Source: Gallionella sp. | GTDB lineage: Bacteria > Pseudomonadota > Gammaproteobacteria > Burkholderiales > Gallionellaceae | Length of the DNA stretch: 64,000 bases | Assembly (NCBI GenBank): GCA_028707275.1 | Contig: JAQTUP010000009.1 | Location: forward strand, 1-64,000 | Direction of reading: 5' to 3' | Part shown: positions 13,554 through 22,849 of the stretch, piece by piece | Numbering within the stretch: the first letter of the stretch is position 1 | Layout: each line of letters begins with the position of its first letter | Position numbers and translations under genes: made by a program | The notes under the pieces: generated by a model | The model's input: the letters and a program-made list of their open reading frames with translations, nothing else | Databases searched by the model: none | Told to the model about the DNA's origin: nothing

Positions 13554-15965
13554 ATGATGATCAAAACTGATTCTAACCAACAGGATTCGACAGCCAGTGC
13601 AAAATTACTCTTCTTGCCTCATATTGCGTCTTGGCAGATAACTCAAAAACCCGCTGTCGGCCACAGAATAGTTGCAGCCCTTCCTGCCCTCCAGCGTGGG
13701 GCCGTATGGAAGCCACAACAGGTCGAAGCGTTATGGGATTCGATTGTTCGGGGGTTTCCCATTGGTGCCATTTTTCTTTCGCCCTTTGACAAAAAACGTG
13801 GCATTCAGCAGGCAAAATACCAACAGGAAGGTGTTGGTGAACCCAACTATCATCTTCTCGACGGACAACAACGCGCTACTGCCATTGCACTGGGGTTTCT
13901 TAATCCGTGGACAGCTACTGAAAAAGTGAAGGCCGTTCTGTGGGTTGATATTGCCAAGCCTCACGAAGGAAGCGACCTCGGTTTTGTTTTTAGAGTATTG
14001 ACTTGTTCGCACCCTTGGGGCTACAACCGAACTGATCCTGAAAAACCGATTGCGGTGGGGAATATTCGAAATGCGCTGGAGGCGTATCGCACGGCCTCGC
14101 CTGAGTACAAAAGCACCCGCCCGGCACAGTTTCCGCTCACTCATGTCTGGCCGTGGGATGCGGAAGCATCAATTCCGTTACCTTTTTTGGTGGAAGAGAT
14201 ATTAAGCGATGAAGGCGCGGATGAAATACTAGAACAAAGACTACTTGATCGCATGAGAAAACTGCCTTTCTGGGGTGATGAGAAACTTGGCTGGCAGCAG
14301 AATGTGGAGGCCATGCTGAGCGGCAAGGTTGCCTTGTCAGGACGTTTTCAGTCGCTTGTAGATGGCTTACGTAAGGCTCTGGAGGTTGATGGTTCGTATG
14401 GAGTGCCCGTCTTGGTGTTGCCGCAGATGACTCGGGCAGACGTTGTCAAGGATGGACAGCAAGATCCGGTAGAAACGCTTTTTATCCGTATCAATCGATC
14501 AGGAACCCCGCTCGGCGGTGAAGAGCTGATCTACTCCATTCTAAAGTCGACTTGGACCGATGCTCCGAAATTCGTTGAAGCCTTGCAACACAAACTCGCA
14601 CAACCATCTCGCCTAGTATTGCTTTGTGCGCGACTCGTATTAGCTGCTGGCGCGGGAAAAGCCGAGAAACCACCTGCCGTCCCAGATGATGTAGCACGTT
14701 TCCGTCGGCTGATTCAAGGGTTCGATGAGTCTCATCCTACTTTTCGAGCTGATCTTGAAGCATTTGTACGCCGTGACGGTGTAGGCGTATTCCAGACAGC
14801 ACACAAGCTTCTCACTGAGGGTCGCTTCGCGCTTCCGCCAGTGCTAGCATGTGAAATTGCGCAGAAATATCCCGAAGTGATGTTCCTCTTGCTTCGTTGG
14901 ATACAACTCATGCGAGATTCGGGACTTGACCCTTTGCAGATTTCGGAAGATAGAAGGCGTCAGCTTTTGGGGTTTGTAACGTCGATGGCTTGGTTTGCCG
15001 CAGATCGGAACAAAGCTTTAACAGTACTCTGGCCAGAACTACGAAAAAAATCAGAGGAGAAAAAGATTAAAGACTTTTTCACCCAGACAACTTTCAATAG
15101 AATGTTACAACTTGATGGTCGTGCAGGTTTAATGATGCTTCCACTGCCTTCACCAGAAAAGCTGGCGAAGGTAATTCAGGACTGCGTAACGAGTGCACGC
15201 GGCAGTGGCGGTTATGGTGGATTCGGCGATCCGAATCACGAATTCTGGAAGAAATGGAATCGCTGGGAGTGGATGTCAGGGCGATTGACTGGAGACATCA
15301 AAAGTTGGTTTGGCGATAAAGTGTCAGATTTATGGACGGCCTCAAGCAAGAACGATGACTTTGTTTTTGACCCCGCGACGAAATATCAGGAAGCCTGGAC
15401 AAAGTTTATTAATTCGCTCTGGAATAATCGCAGCATTCTTTTGTATGCCCAGCGTGACTGGCTCAAGATGTGGTTTCCTGACTACGATCCTTCCCAACCC
15501 GAACAGCTTGAAGATATGAACCGCCCTTGGGATTTCGACCACATTCATCCGCAACGCTATTTGAAGAATGAAAAGGGCAATAGCCACCAAAACATTCCTA
15601 ACATTGTATGGGACTGGCATAGTTCAATGGGAAATTTTCGTGCTTGGCCGCTTGAGCTTAACCGAGCAGATGGCGATACTTCACCGGCCTACAAACTCAA
15701 TGAGATAAGTGATGATGAAATCCGCTATTTGATGAAGACACCGAAAAATGCAAGAAGTGCAAGCTTTATTGGCGAAGACCATGACTGGCCGAGTTGGCAG
15801 GAATCCGTACCCTCGGGCGGCGATCATCCCCGCCAATACTTGGCCGATCCTGCCAATTATGGAGCCTGCCGTAAAAAATTGATCTTGGCTATCACCGCAC
15901 GTTTTGTTGCGCTGTACCGTGAATGGTACGTTACTTTGAAAGTTGATAAATTGATGGGCGATTGA
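13554..15965 (+). CDS. DUF262/HNH nuclease, GmrSD-like
   Basis: This 803-residue protein has an N-terminal DUF262 (ParB/Srx-like) domain with the hallmark LLDGQQRATAI (DGQQR at residues 103-107) and LQRGAVWKPQQV at 47-58. A C-terminal HNH/DUF1524-like region around residues 655-700 reads WDFDHIHPQRYL, then SMGNFRAWPLELNRADGD. This is the single-chain layout of GmrSD-type (type IV) restriction enzymes that cut modified phage DNA using nucleotide energy. It stands alone on the plus strand in a region of decayed TA genes. The phage-defence role is inferred from the family. Confidence 0.82.
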   Translation: MMIKTDSNQQDSTASAKLLFLPHIASWQITQKPAVGHRIVAALPALQRGAVWKPQQVEALWDSIVRGFPIGAIFLSPFDKKRGIQQAKYQQEGVGEPNYHLLDGQQRATAIALGFLNPWTATEKVKAVLWVDIAKPHEGSDLGFVFRVLTCSHPWGYNRTDPEKPIAVGNIRNALEAYRTASPEYKSTRPAQFPLTHVWPWDAEASIPLPFLVEEILSDEGADEILEQRLLDRMRKLPFWGDEKLGWQQNVEAMLSGKVALSGRFQSLVDGLRKALEVDGSYGVPVLVLPQMTRADVVKDGQQDPVETLFIRINRSGTPLGGEELIYSILKSTWTDAPKFVEALQHKLAQPSRLVLLCARLVLAAGAGKAEKPPAVPDDVARFRRLIQGFDESHPTFRADLEAFVRRDGVGVFQTAHKLLTEGRFALPPVLACEIAQKYPEVMFLLLRWIQLMRDSGLDPLQISEDRRRQLLGFVTSMAWFAADRNKALTVLWPELRKKSEEKKIKDFFTQTTFNRMLQLDGRAGLMMLPLPSPEKLAKVIQDCVTSARGSGGYGGFGDPNHEFWKKWNRWEWMSGRLTGDIKSWFGDKVSDLWTASSKNDDFVFDPATKYQEAWTKFINSLWNNRSILLYAQRDWLKMWFPDYDPSQPEQLEDMNRPWDFDHIHPQRYLKNEKGNSHQNIPNIVWDWHSSMGNFRAWPLELNRADGDTSPAYKLNEISDDEIRYLMKTPKNARSASFIGEDHDWPSWQESVPSGGDHPRQYLADPANYGACRKKLILAITARFVALYREWYVTLKVDKLMGD

Positions 15966-16111
15966 ATCGTAACTTGCCGTGTAGTCTGTATGCGACACAT
16001 TCTGTCTCGCTCATGTGATTTTATGTAGCACTCACAAATTGTAAAGAACAAAATGAACAATTCATCACGCGCGCTGGAGCCAACCATTGTTTCTAGCAAA
16101 GGACTGCTAAC

Positions 16112-16672
16112 ATGAGAAACCAAAATCGTCGCCCCCTGCCAACATTGATTGCGTTACCAATCCCTAAATTGGCTAAATTATATGGGCCACCTGGGGCAGC
16201 CTGCTTTCAACATCCGCTCGCATCCAAACGAGAAGAACCCAAAGAGCTGGATGTGCATAAGGCAGCAATTCTGGATGCTATTGATGCGCTTCGCGCTGTG
16301 ATCGAATTGACATTGTCGTTTCTCAAGGATGGGGCAGACTATGTCATGCAGCCAGTAGAATGGATTTTGCAATTAAAGAGTAGTCTCGATGATTTGGAAG
16401 AGGCTCTATGGGGCTGTTGCCTCGAAGAGAGTGTAACGATTGATACAGAAGGGGTGGATGGCCTTGACTCAATTTTGGATAGTGTGCCAGACTTCGACGC
16501 GGATTTCGATGAAACGCCTGATCCATTTGCGAAGAAGATGTTGCTCTTCTGGCTGGACGAAATTAAGCGCAGGGGGCGAGAGCTTTTTGATATCTGCATT
16601 GGCTCAGTCGATGTCTGCGAGGCAGAGCATGCTTTTAAAACAATGAAAAATCTTCGTTACCCCGTGCGCTGA
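16112..16672 (+). CDS. Hypothetical acidic protein
   Basis: This 186-residue protein follows the GmrSD-like gene after 146 bp on the same strand. It has a basic N-terminus (MRNQNRRPLPTLIALPIPKL), then a long helical acidic part with DSVPDFDADFDETPDPFAKK and a helical end. No family is recognised and no catalytic motif is visible. It could be a partner of the nuclease or simply a neighbour. Confidence 0.55.
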   Translation: MRNQNRRPLPTLIALPIPKLAKLYGPPGAACFQHPLASKREEPKELDVHKAAILDAIDALRAVIELTLSFLKDGADYVMQPVEWILQLKSSLDDLEEALWGCCLEESVTIDTEGVDGLDSILDSVPDFDADFDETPDPFAKKMLLFWLDEIKRRGRELFDICIGSVDVCEAEHAFKTMKNLRYPVR

Positions 16673-16830
16673 TGAATATCGGGTTAGCCTTATGAGTAGG
16701 GGCTTTGTCCGCCGCAACTACTAATAGGACTGCTAGCCATTCCGCTAAGCCGCCAAAAGACGACAGTTAAATTGCTGGTTATACCCACCCGGTATTGAAT
16801 CCGCGTGAGCACAAAATCGCGTTTTTGCCT

Positions 16831-17670
16831 TTACTTCGACAGCTCTGCATCGACCAGCTTATTTATCTCAGGAGTAACGGTGCGTAGGTATTCATTTGAT
16901 TGCTCCTGGCTCATATTCGACAGGGCGAAGACCTTGACGATGCGTTCTCCAAACTTTGCATCGGCAAAGAACTCGGACTGCGGAAAGTGCTGAGCTTCTG
17001 AAATACTTTGGTCAATACGCCGTGCCGCAAGATCCAGGTATCCGCAGAAAAACTTTTGCTTATCCAGATTCGAGTAGCACTCCTCTGTCTTGATGGTCAT
17101 TCCAGAAACACCCTCGGTCTTGTAGGTGGCGACCGCTTTTTTTGAGGCTTCAATCATGTCTTGCACTATGCCTGTCCGGGATTGTCCATCGGAAATATTT
17201 GGTGTTGTTGACTTGGCAGGTGCGGGCTGTGGCTGAGGCGCGGCATCACTTTTGGCAGGCCTGCTTTTCTTGACGCCATTCATTAGCCCATATCCGACAG
17301 CAAATAAGTCAGCCATAGAAATGCCGCCAACAAAAACTACGTGCTGACCTTGATCATCGAGTTGCGACTCATAAGTTATGGGGAGCTGGATCTCTCCTCC
17401 TGCGACTAGTTTTGCTTCGCAGCTATATTTCCTGATTTTTTCATCGAAAGCTTGAGCTCTGGGCAGTTCAATTTTCATGTTTTCTTGAATTTCAGTTTCA
17501 CTTAATTTGTTGTCGTCCCCGATAACGGTACTGTCCATCTGTTGCATAATTATTTTGCGTACCAGGTCGATGGTCTCATCATCCGAGCATTTCGGAGGTG
17601 TTTTTGAACAAGCAGAAAGCAAAGCGGCCATTACAGTTGCCGCAATCACTGTGGATATTTTATCAGCCAT
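16831..17670 (-). CDS. Putative lipoprotein
   Basis: This 279-residue protein starts MADKISTVIAATVMAALLSAC, a lipoprotein signal peptide with lipobox LLSA-C21. It should be anchored to the envelope by C21. The mature part contains four more cysteines in two regions and a Pro/Ala linker at about 137-155. ATG 17670 is chosen for AAGGAG just upstream, rather than the longer frame from 17691. It is followed in the genome by a small membrane-protein gene on the same strand (upstream in transcription). The function is unknown. Confidence 0.7.
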   Translation of the reverse strand: MADKISTVIAATVMAALLSACSKTPPKCSDDETIDLVRKIIMQQMDSTVIGDDNKLSETEIQENMKIELPRAQAFDEKIRKYSCEAKLVAGGEIQLPITYESQLDDQGQHVVFVGGISMADLFAVGYGLMNGVKKSRPAKSDAAPQPQPAPAKSTTPNISDGQSRTGIVQDMIEASKKAVATYKTEGVSGMTIKTEECYSNLDKQKFFCGYLDLAARRIDQSISEAQHFPQSEFFADAKFGERIVKVFALSNMSQEQSNEYLRTVTPEINKLVDAELSK

Positions 17671-17705
17671 AATTATCTCCTTGAATAGCATTGAAATTTT
17701 TTATT

Positions 17706-18140
17706 TCAGATAAACACATTCATGATTTTTGGCAATACGACAATCGCTACGATACTTATAACGAGAACTTTTCCCCAAGGCTGGCGTTCATAGTTTTTTC
17801 CATATTTTGATAAGACAGCATGTTTTTGCTTACGAGCAGACATAAAAAACCAGCTCAACAGGTACGCCAGATAAATCAGCATCCATATCCCGAAGCCATA
17901 CATGCCAAGTGGTACGATTAGAAAGGCTGAAAGAATGGCGGCAATCCCAATATAAAACCAATCCATCGCACTTTTTGCATCTTTAGAATTCCCCATTGCC
18001 TTGTAGTTTTCCGACACCAGGTACGAGCCGAAAATAGGCGTCAATAAGAGACTCCAGTTTGCGAGTGCGTCAGGATTCCACAAAGGCGGAGTAGCGTTGG
18101 TTTCATGGTTTGCGACGGAATAACTTTGTTCTTCTTGCAT
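17706..18140 (-). CDS. Small membrane protein, unknown
   Basis: This 144-residue protein has hydrophobic segments WSLLLTPIFGSYLVS, FYIGIAAILSAFLIVPLGMY, GIWMLIYLAYLLSWFF and VLVISIVAIVVL, indicating about four helices. ATG 18140 is preferred because GGGAG lies eight bases upstream. It is probably co-transcribed with the lipoprotein gene 35 bp downstream. I do not recognise the family. Confidence 0.65.
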   Translation of the reverse strand: MQEEQSYSVANHETNATPPLWNPDALANWSLLLTPIFGSYLVSENYKAMGNSKDAKSAMDWFYIGIAAILSAFLIVPLGMYGFGIWMLIYLAYLLSWFFMSARKQKHAVLSKYGKNYERQPWGKVLVISIVAIVVLPKIMNVFI

Positions 18141-18385
18141 GGTTATGTCTCCCTTTTTCGTTGTCATTCGCCGTGATATGTAGTCTCGACAAGCACGAAA
18201 TGGCTGGTCGTCGGCGAAATGGCAATGTAACGCCATATCGCGACGGTTGGCGTCGCACTGATTTTTATCCGATGTGCCGTTGGCGTGTCTGTAAACAGCG
18301 GCGCAGCAAAGGCTACTCAGCTGGCTTTTTTTTCGATACGACACCATCCGTCGGGTTAATATGGTTCCATATATCCCCCCCGCCA

Positions 18386-19414
18386 ATGGCAAAGATAAAA
18401 ATGACCAATTCATCCCCCGATACGCTGAAACGCCAATGGCAGATGCTGCGCATGATTCCGCGCTATCCCGGCAAAATTACTGCGACACAGATGCAGCGAA
18501 AACTGGAAAACGAACAGTTCACTGTGACCAAACGCACGGTAGAGCGTGATCTGCAAGCCTTGTCCGACGTATTCCCGTTAATGCTGGATGATCGCAGCAA
18601 GCCGTTTGGCTGGAGTTGGCAAAAGGATGCGAGCAACTTCAATATTCCTGGATTAAGTGATAACGAGGCGCTTACCTTTGCCATGGTGGAACAGCACTTG
18701 AAGACCATGTTGCCCACTTCCACCCTCTCCCAGCTACAGCCCTATTTCAAAGCGGCGAAGCAGCATCTCGACGACATCCCGCGAGACGGGCGAATCCGTT
18801 CCTGGATGGGCAAGGTGCGTGCCGTGCCGCCTGCGCAACCGCTGTTGCCGTCGCCGATAGATGCCGCAGTCCAGCAGGCCGTATATGGCGCGCTGCTCGC
18901 CGACCGTCAGCTCGATATTTGCTATCTGAAGCGCGGAGGAAGCGAAGCGCTGGAATACCGCATTCATCCGCTTGCGGTGGTTCAGCGCGGGCCGGTGACT
19001 TATCTTTGCTGTCGCGTAAGTAGCGATGAAAGGCCGCGCACCTTTGCGATGCATCGCATTCAATCTGTCACGGTACTGGACGATACGGTGGAAATTCCGG
19101 CAGGATTTTCCATCGATGAAGTCATCGAAAGCGGTGAGTTCGGGTTTGGCGAGGGCAAGCAAATTCGCCTGGAAGCCATTTTTCAACACGGGGCTGGCGA
19201 TCATCTTTTTGAGACTCCGATCAGCGCCGAGCAGTTTCTGGTGCGCCTGAGAGATGGCAGGCTCAGGCTCAAAGCCACAGTGGCTGACACGCAGCAACTG
19301 GTATGGTGGCTGCTGGGACTGGCTGATGGAGTGGAAGTTGTCAGGCCGTCTGCCTTGCGCAACAGAATGGCGGATTCGATTGAAAAAATGTCGCAACTTT
19401 ACCGGCAAACCTGA
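18386..19414 (+). CDS. WYL-domain transcriptional regulator
   Basis: This 342-residue regulator has an N-terminal winged helix-turn-helix at about 10-70 (MLRMIPRYPGKITATQMQRK, then TVTKRTVERDLQAL), a linker, and a WYL domain at about 165-260 (ICYLKRGGSEALEYRIHPLA, then GPVTYLCCRV) with a C-terminal extension. WYL proteins of this form often repress phage-defence operons and themselves. Start 18386 was chosen since upstream codons lie in divergent promoter DNA. A C-rich motif at 18364-18381 resembles one upstream of the GmrSD-like gene. Confidence 0.88.
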   Translation: MAKIKMTNSSPDTLKRQWQMLRMIPRYPGKITATQMQRKLENEQFTVTKRTVERDLQALSDVFPLMLDDRSKPFGWSWQKDASNFNIPGLSDNEALTFAMVEQHLKTMLPTSTLSQLQPYFKAAKQHLDDIPRDGRIRSWMGKVRAVPPAQPLLPSPIDAAVQQAVYGALLADRQLDICYLKRGGSEALEYRIHPLAVVQRGPVTYLCCRVSSDERPRTFAMHRIQSVTVLDDTVEIPAGFSIDEVIESGEFGFGEGKQIRLEAIFQHGAGDHLFETPISAEQFLVRLRDGRLRLKATVADTQQLVWWLLGLADGVEVVRPSALRNRMADSIEKMSQLYRQT

Positions 19415-19449
19415 ATCCGGCAGTTTGAATCCGAATAATCCATTAGGCC

Positions 19450-19574
19450 GTCATACCGGCGCAGGCCCGTATCCAGCAATAGAAGACGTTCCGCAAAGCA
19501 TAAAAAATCAAGGTGTTGTCCCATTTATGTGGGGAATTTGCTGTCATCTGGATACCGGCCTGCGCCGGTATGAC
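19450..19574. repeat. MITE-like repeat, 27-bp inverted ends
   Basis: GTCATACCGGCGCAGGCCCG continuing TATCCAG at 19450-19476 is inverted, with one mismatch, at 19548-19574. Such GTCATACCGGCGCAGGC elements are widespread in proteobacteria. The following 19575-19900 has further REP-like pieces (GAGCCTGTCGAAGCATGG near 19779) and no gene. Confidence 0.7.
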
Positions 19575-19904
19575 GCAGTTTTTTCTAATGAACTGTCCGG
19601 GTTGAACCGACCCGGATACTTAGATCTGCCTGTGCCGTGTTCGGCACGGCAGACAGGTTCGGCAAGGCAAGCACGGCAGACAGCCCGCGTTGCCTGACTT
19701 CGAGCGGATTCGCTCAGGCAGACGGCGTATGGCGAACGGATTGATCGTCCATTTTGTGAGAGAAAAACCCGTTCGTGCCGAGCCTGTCGAAGCATGGACG
19801 GTTCTTTAGTTATCCAGAACGCACCCTGTAAAGCATGAAATTGTTTGCGACCTATTCTGACGCATACAGCAATTATCCTAGCACCTCACACTGAGGAGAC
19901 TGCA

Positions 19905-20660
19905 ATGTCACAAAAAATATCTAAAGACTTAAAATCGTCGTCCAGGGTCGCATGTACAGAACAGACATACCAGTTCAATTATCAAAAGCTCGTTCAGCTA
20001 GACACGCCTCATGTTACCTGCCTTGTTCCGAGCGATTGGCTATCAAAAAATCTGCCCACAATGGGTGGCGCTGTTATTTATCTTGATGAGAGGCGTAATG
20101 AAGACGCAATCACAGATTATCTGTTTGAATTTAGCGAATACCCGCAGGAACAGTCCCTGCGCATAATTCACATGAAAATTTACACTAAAAAGTTGCTTGG
20201 AAGCAATTCAGATGCAGGTTATACGGGACTCCCCGATCTCAGCATAAAGATTCACTGCCAAATTGCCGATGATGCCGGAAGTGACTGGCACTCTGAGGTC
20301 ATACTCCTCAATCATCTTTTTTGCCTGTATGCGTTATCAGCCTTCAAAAATTACTTCTATATAGGAATCTACGAGTTAGTTACGTTTCTGACCGGGTATG
20401 CAGAATTGAGTTTTAAATTCGGTATCGGAGATAGCCCGGCGCAAATCCTCTCCGGCATGACTGATGAAACTATGCTTCGCGATTCCATACTCGCCTTTGT
20501 CGTGATTTTCTCCAACGAAAATATGCGTATTACCTATCTGGAGGAGTTAGCCGTATTGAAGGGGGAGGAAACATTTTTGATCATTACTGATGCCCTCGTG
20601 AATCAGGACAGGATGGCGATAAGTCTGCTTACAGGTTTTGAAGCCGGTCCGGTGTGTTGA
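19905..20660 (+). CDS. Hypothetical protein
   Basis: This 251-residue protein starts MSQKISKDLKSSSRVACTEQ with GGAG eight bases upstream. Mid-protein there are two moderately hydrophobic parts (LLNHLFCLYALSAFKNYFYI, ELVTFLTGYAEL), probably buried helices rather than true membrane segments. No family is recognised. It precedes the truncated nifM on the same strand by about 100 bp. Composition is AT-richer than the nif genes, which hints at separate origin. Confidence 0.6.
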   Translation: MSQKISKDLKSSSRVACTEQTYQFNYQKLVQLDTPHVTCLVPSDWLSKNLPTMGGAVIYLDERRNEDAITDYLFEFSEYPQEQSLRIIHMKIYTKKLLGSNSDAGYTGLPDLSIKIHCQIADDAGSDWHSEVILLNHLFCLYALSAFKNYFYIGIYELVTFLTGYAELSFKFGIGDSPAQILSGMTDETMLRDSILAFVVIFSNENMRITYLEELAVLKGEETFLIITDALVNQDRMAISLLTGFEAGPVC

Positions 20661-20765
20661 GGTATCCGGACGGCAGATGACGATACGTCCGGGCTTAGGG
20701 ATAAACTTGAATCGTTTTGTGTGCCAACGCACAGATGCGCACGACGCTTCAAGCTGATCATCGCG

Positions 20766-21272
20766 ATGCTGTCCGTCACGACAGTTAATTTGAACCAAAA
20801 AAATTATCTTTATCACCCGGAACAGTTCCGCCGCCCAGAAACGCGTCTTGCTCGCCACATCTTGCTGACCATCAACGAAGACTATGCCAAGAATACCCGG
20901 GCGGTGGCGCAGGCTCGTATCCGGGAAATTGCTGACAGGTTAGCCAAAGACCCTCCTTGTTTCGAAGAGCAGGCCTTGAAACATTCCGAATGCCCAACGG
21001 CGTTGCAAGGCGGCGAGCTGGGCGATTTGCCGCGCGGCAAGTTGTATCCAGAGCTGGACGAGGTGTTGTTCAATTTGCCCGCCAACAGCATCAGTGCTGT
21101 GGTTGAATCAATCATAGGTTTCCATCTTCTGCGCTGCGATGCCATCACTGAAGCTGTCGTGTTGTCCCTGGAACAGGCAAGCCCGCACATCCGGACGCTG
21201 CTGGAACAAAAGCACCGCAGCGTATGCCAGAAGGCGTGGATCAAACAGTTGCGGGATGGACAGTGGAAGTGA
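20766..21272 (+). pseudogene. nifM: NifM, 5'-truncated
   Basis: The region from about YLYHPEQFRRPETRLARHIL, through SECPTALQGGELGDLPRGKL to VVESIIGFHLLRCD, is the parvulin-type prolyl isomerase domain of NifM, which matures NifH. NifM is normally about 290 residues; here only about 168 codons from an ATG at 20766 are available and the N-terminal domain is absent upstream in all frames I can read. It is either a truncated gene or a minimal PPIase. It converges on draG. Confidence 0.75.
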
Positions 21273-21351
21273 CATGAGCCTGTCGGGTGAATGATGGAAA
21301 ACGGCACCGAACGGTCGGTTAGTTGCTCAAGTACCGGGCGGGTTCTGATAC

Positions 21352-22251
21352 TCAGGCCGTTTTGGCTGATTCATCCGCCAGTTGAATCAGTGCCACAGCC
21401 TGTGCCTCGCATGAATGCCTGACATCGGCATTGAGCGTATGCCTCCACTCGCAGGGAATCGCATCGGGTCCGTACAACGCCCCGGCCAGCATGCCCGCAA
21501 TCGCGCCGGTGGTGTCAGCGTCCCCGCCGCGATTGACCACATCGATCAGGCAGGATTTGAAATCGTCGGTGTCGAAGAACGCCTGGAACACCGCCTGCAA
21601 GGTATCGACCACATAACCGCCGGGATTGCCGACAGGCTTTATCCCCCTGAACCTGAATTCGGGATGGCGCGCGACAAGCGGGTGCGCGTGGTAGTGCAGC
21701 AAGTGGTTCTTGTCCTGGCCGCGCAACGCGTCTTGCACCATGAATACCACACATTCGCAGGCCGCATCGGAGAGTTCACTGTTGTGCGTGACATGCGCCT
21801 GCGCGCGGCAGGCCGTGCGCACGGCCTCATGAGACTGACCGAGCGTCGCCAGCGCGACAGGCAATATGCGCATCAGGGCGCCATTGCCGGCATCGTGGAC
21901 GGAACAGGGGGCCGCCGGGTTGCCGGTTCTGCGAAACAGCATGAGGTTACGCCTGACGGTGTTGCCGATGTCCACCGGTTTTGCGCGCATCCAGGCGTCA
22001 AATGCCAGTGCCGCCGCCAATGCATCGACGCGGCCGCAAGAAAGAATGGAGTGCCCCAGCGCGAGCGACATGGTGGTGTCGTCCGTCACCTGGCCGGGTT
22101 TCAGATGCAGCCAGCCGCCGCCAATCAGTGCGTCGTGTACGCCATATTGCGCCGCAATTTCGCGCGGGGTCATGAATTCCACGGTGGCGCCCAACGCATC
22201 ACCGATGGCAAGGCCCAGATAAGCTGCGATGGAGCGGTCAGTGGTGGTCAT
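21352..22251 (-). CDS. draG: ADP-ribosyl-[dinitrogen reductase] hydrolase
   Basis: This 299-residue DraG removes ADP-ribose from the NifH arginine and reactivates nitrogenase. Metal-site motifs are present: GDALGATVEF near the start, TDDTTMSLALG at about 56-66, and NRGGDADTTGAIAGML at about 243-258. It is the last gene of the nifB operon, 13 bp after nifQ. The matching transferase gene draT is about 28 kb away beside nifH. Confidence 0.95.
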   Translation of the reverse strand: MTTTDRSIAAYLGLAIGDALGATVEFMTPREIAAQYGVHDALIGGGWLHLKPGQVTDDTTMSLALGHSILSCGRVDALAAALAFDAWMRAKPVDIGNTVRRNLMLFRRTGNPAAPCSVHDAGNGALMRILPVALATLGQSHEAVRTACRAQAHVTHNSELSDAACECVVFMVQDALRGQDKNHLLHYHAHPLVARHPEFRFRGIKPVGNPGGYVVDTLQAVFQAFFDTDDFKSCLIDVVNRGGDADTTGAIAGMLAGALYGPDAIPCEWRHTLNADVRHSCEAQAVALIQLADESAKTA

Positions 22252-22264
22252 GGCCTGCGCTCCG

Positions 22265-22840
22265 TCAGTCTTCCGGCCCGAAGCACTTTAGGTAATCTGC
22301 ACAATACTCGCATGAGGGAGCACGGCAGGCGTTGATTCCTTCTTGCTCGCACAATTGTTTATAAAGAAATTTTTTCCACTTCATGTCGTGGATGTTCTTC
22401 GCCGCAAGTCGGGGAAAATTCTCTGTCATCAGACGACTCAGATGCTCGCGGGATCGCAGCCCTAGATCCTGCCACAGATGATCGCTTGCCATACAGGCCG
22501 TGGTGACAATCTCCGCCATCCATTGTTCGGATAAATCCCGGCCTGCACGATATTCGAGCAGTAAGGCGAGCACGTCATCGCGTTCCAGTGCGCGCGGGTC
22601 TGCCATGACGGACACAAAATGCTCGTCCGGCGAGATGCCGGGATAATGCCTGGCCAGCAAAAGAGAATACCGGGCGTAATCCAGTCCCAAACCCGGCGGC
22701 AGTGCGCCCAGACCTGCCGCCTGTCCTGCAATCATTTGCGCGAACAGTTCCTCGTTGGGCAATCCCGACGCATGCGCCATCAACTCGACGTAAGATCCGA
22801 AAGCGGGGTGTTTTTGCGGATGCATTACGTCGGGCTGCAT
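22265..22840 (-). CDS. nifQ: Molybdenum donor protein NifQ
   Basis: This 191-residue protein carries the NifQ C-terminal cysteine motif C172-x4-C177-x2-C180-x5-C186, which holds an Fe-S cluster from which Mo is donated to the NifEN scaffold. The body (GLDYARYSLLLARHYPG) is family-like. Lies 9 bp after a 2Fe-2S ferredoxin gene and 13 bp before draG. Together with modABC it marks Mo handling. Confidence 0.94.
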   Translation of the reverse strand: MQPDVMHPQKHPAFGSYVELMAHASGLPNEELFAQMIAGQAAGLGALPPGLGLDYARYSLLLARHYPGISPDEHFVSVMADPRALERDDVLALLLEYRAGRDLSEQWMAEIVTTACMASDHLWQDLGLRSREHLSRLMTENFPRLAAKNIHDMKWKKFLYKQLCEQEGINACRAPSCEYCADYLKCFGPED

Positions 22841-22849
22841 GATGAACTC

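Noticed and set aside
21415..22335. 306-residue plus-strand reading frame opposite draG
   Set aside because: It is the antisense shadow of a high-GC gene. The minus-strand DraG has clear metal-site motifs and normal length, while the plus frame has no recognisable domain.
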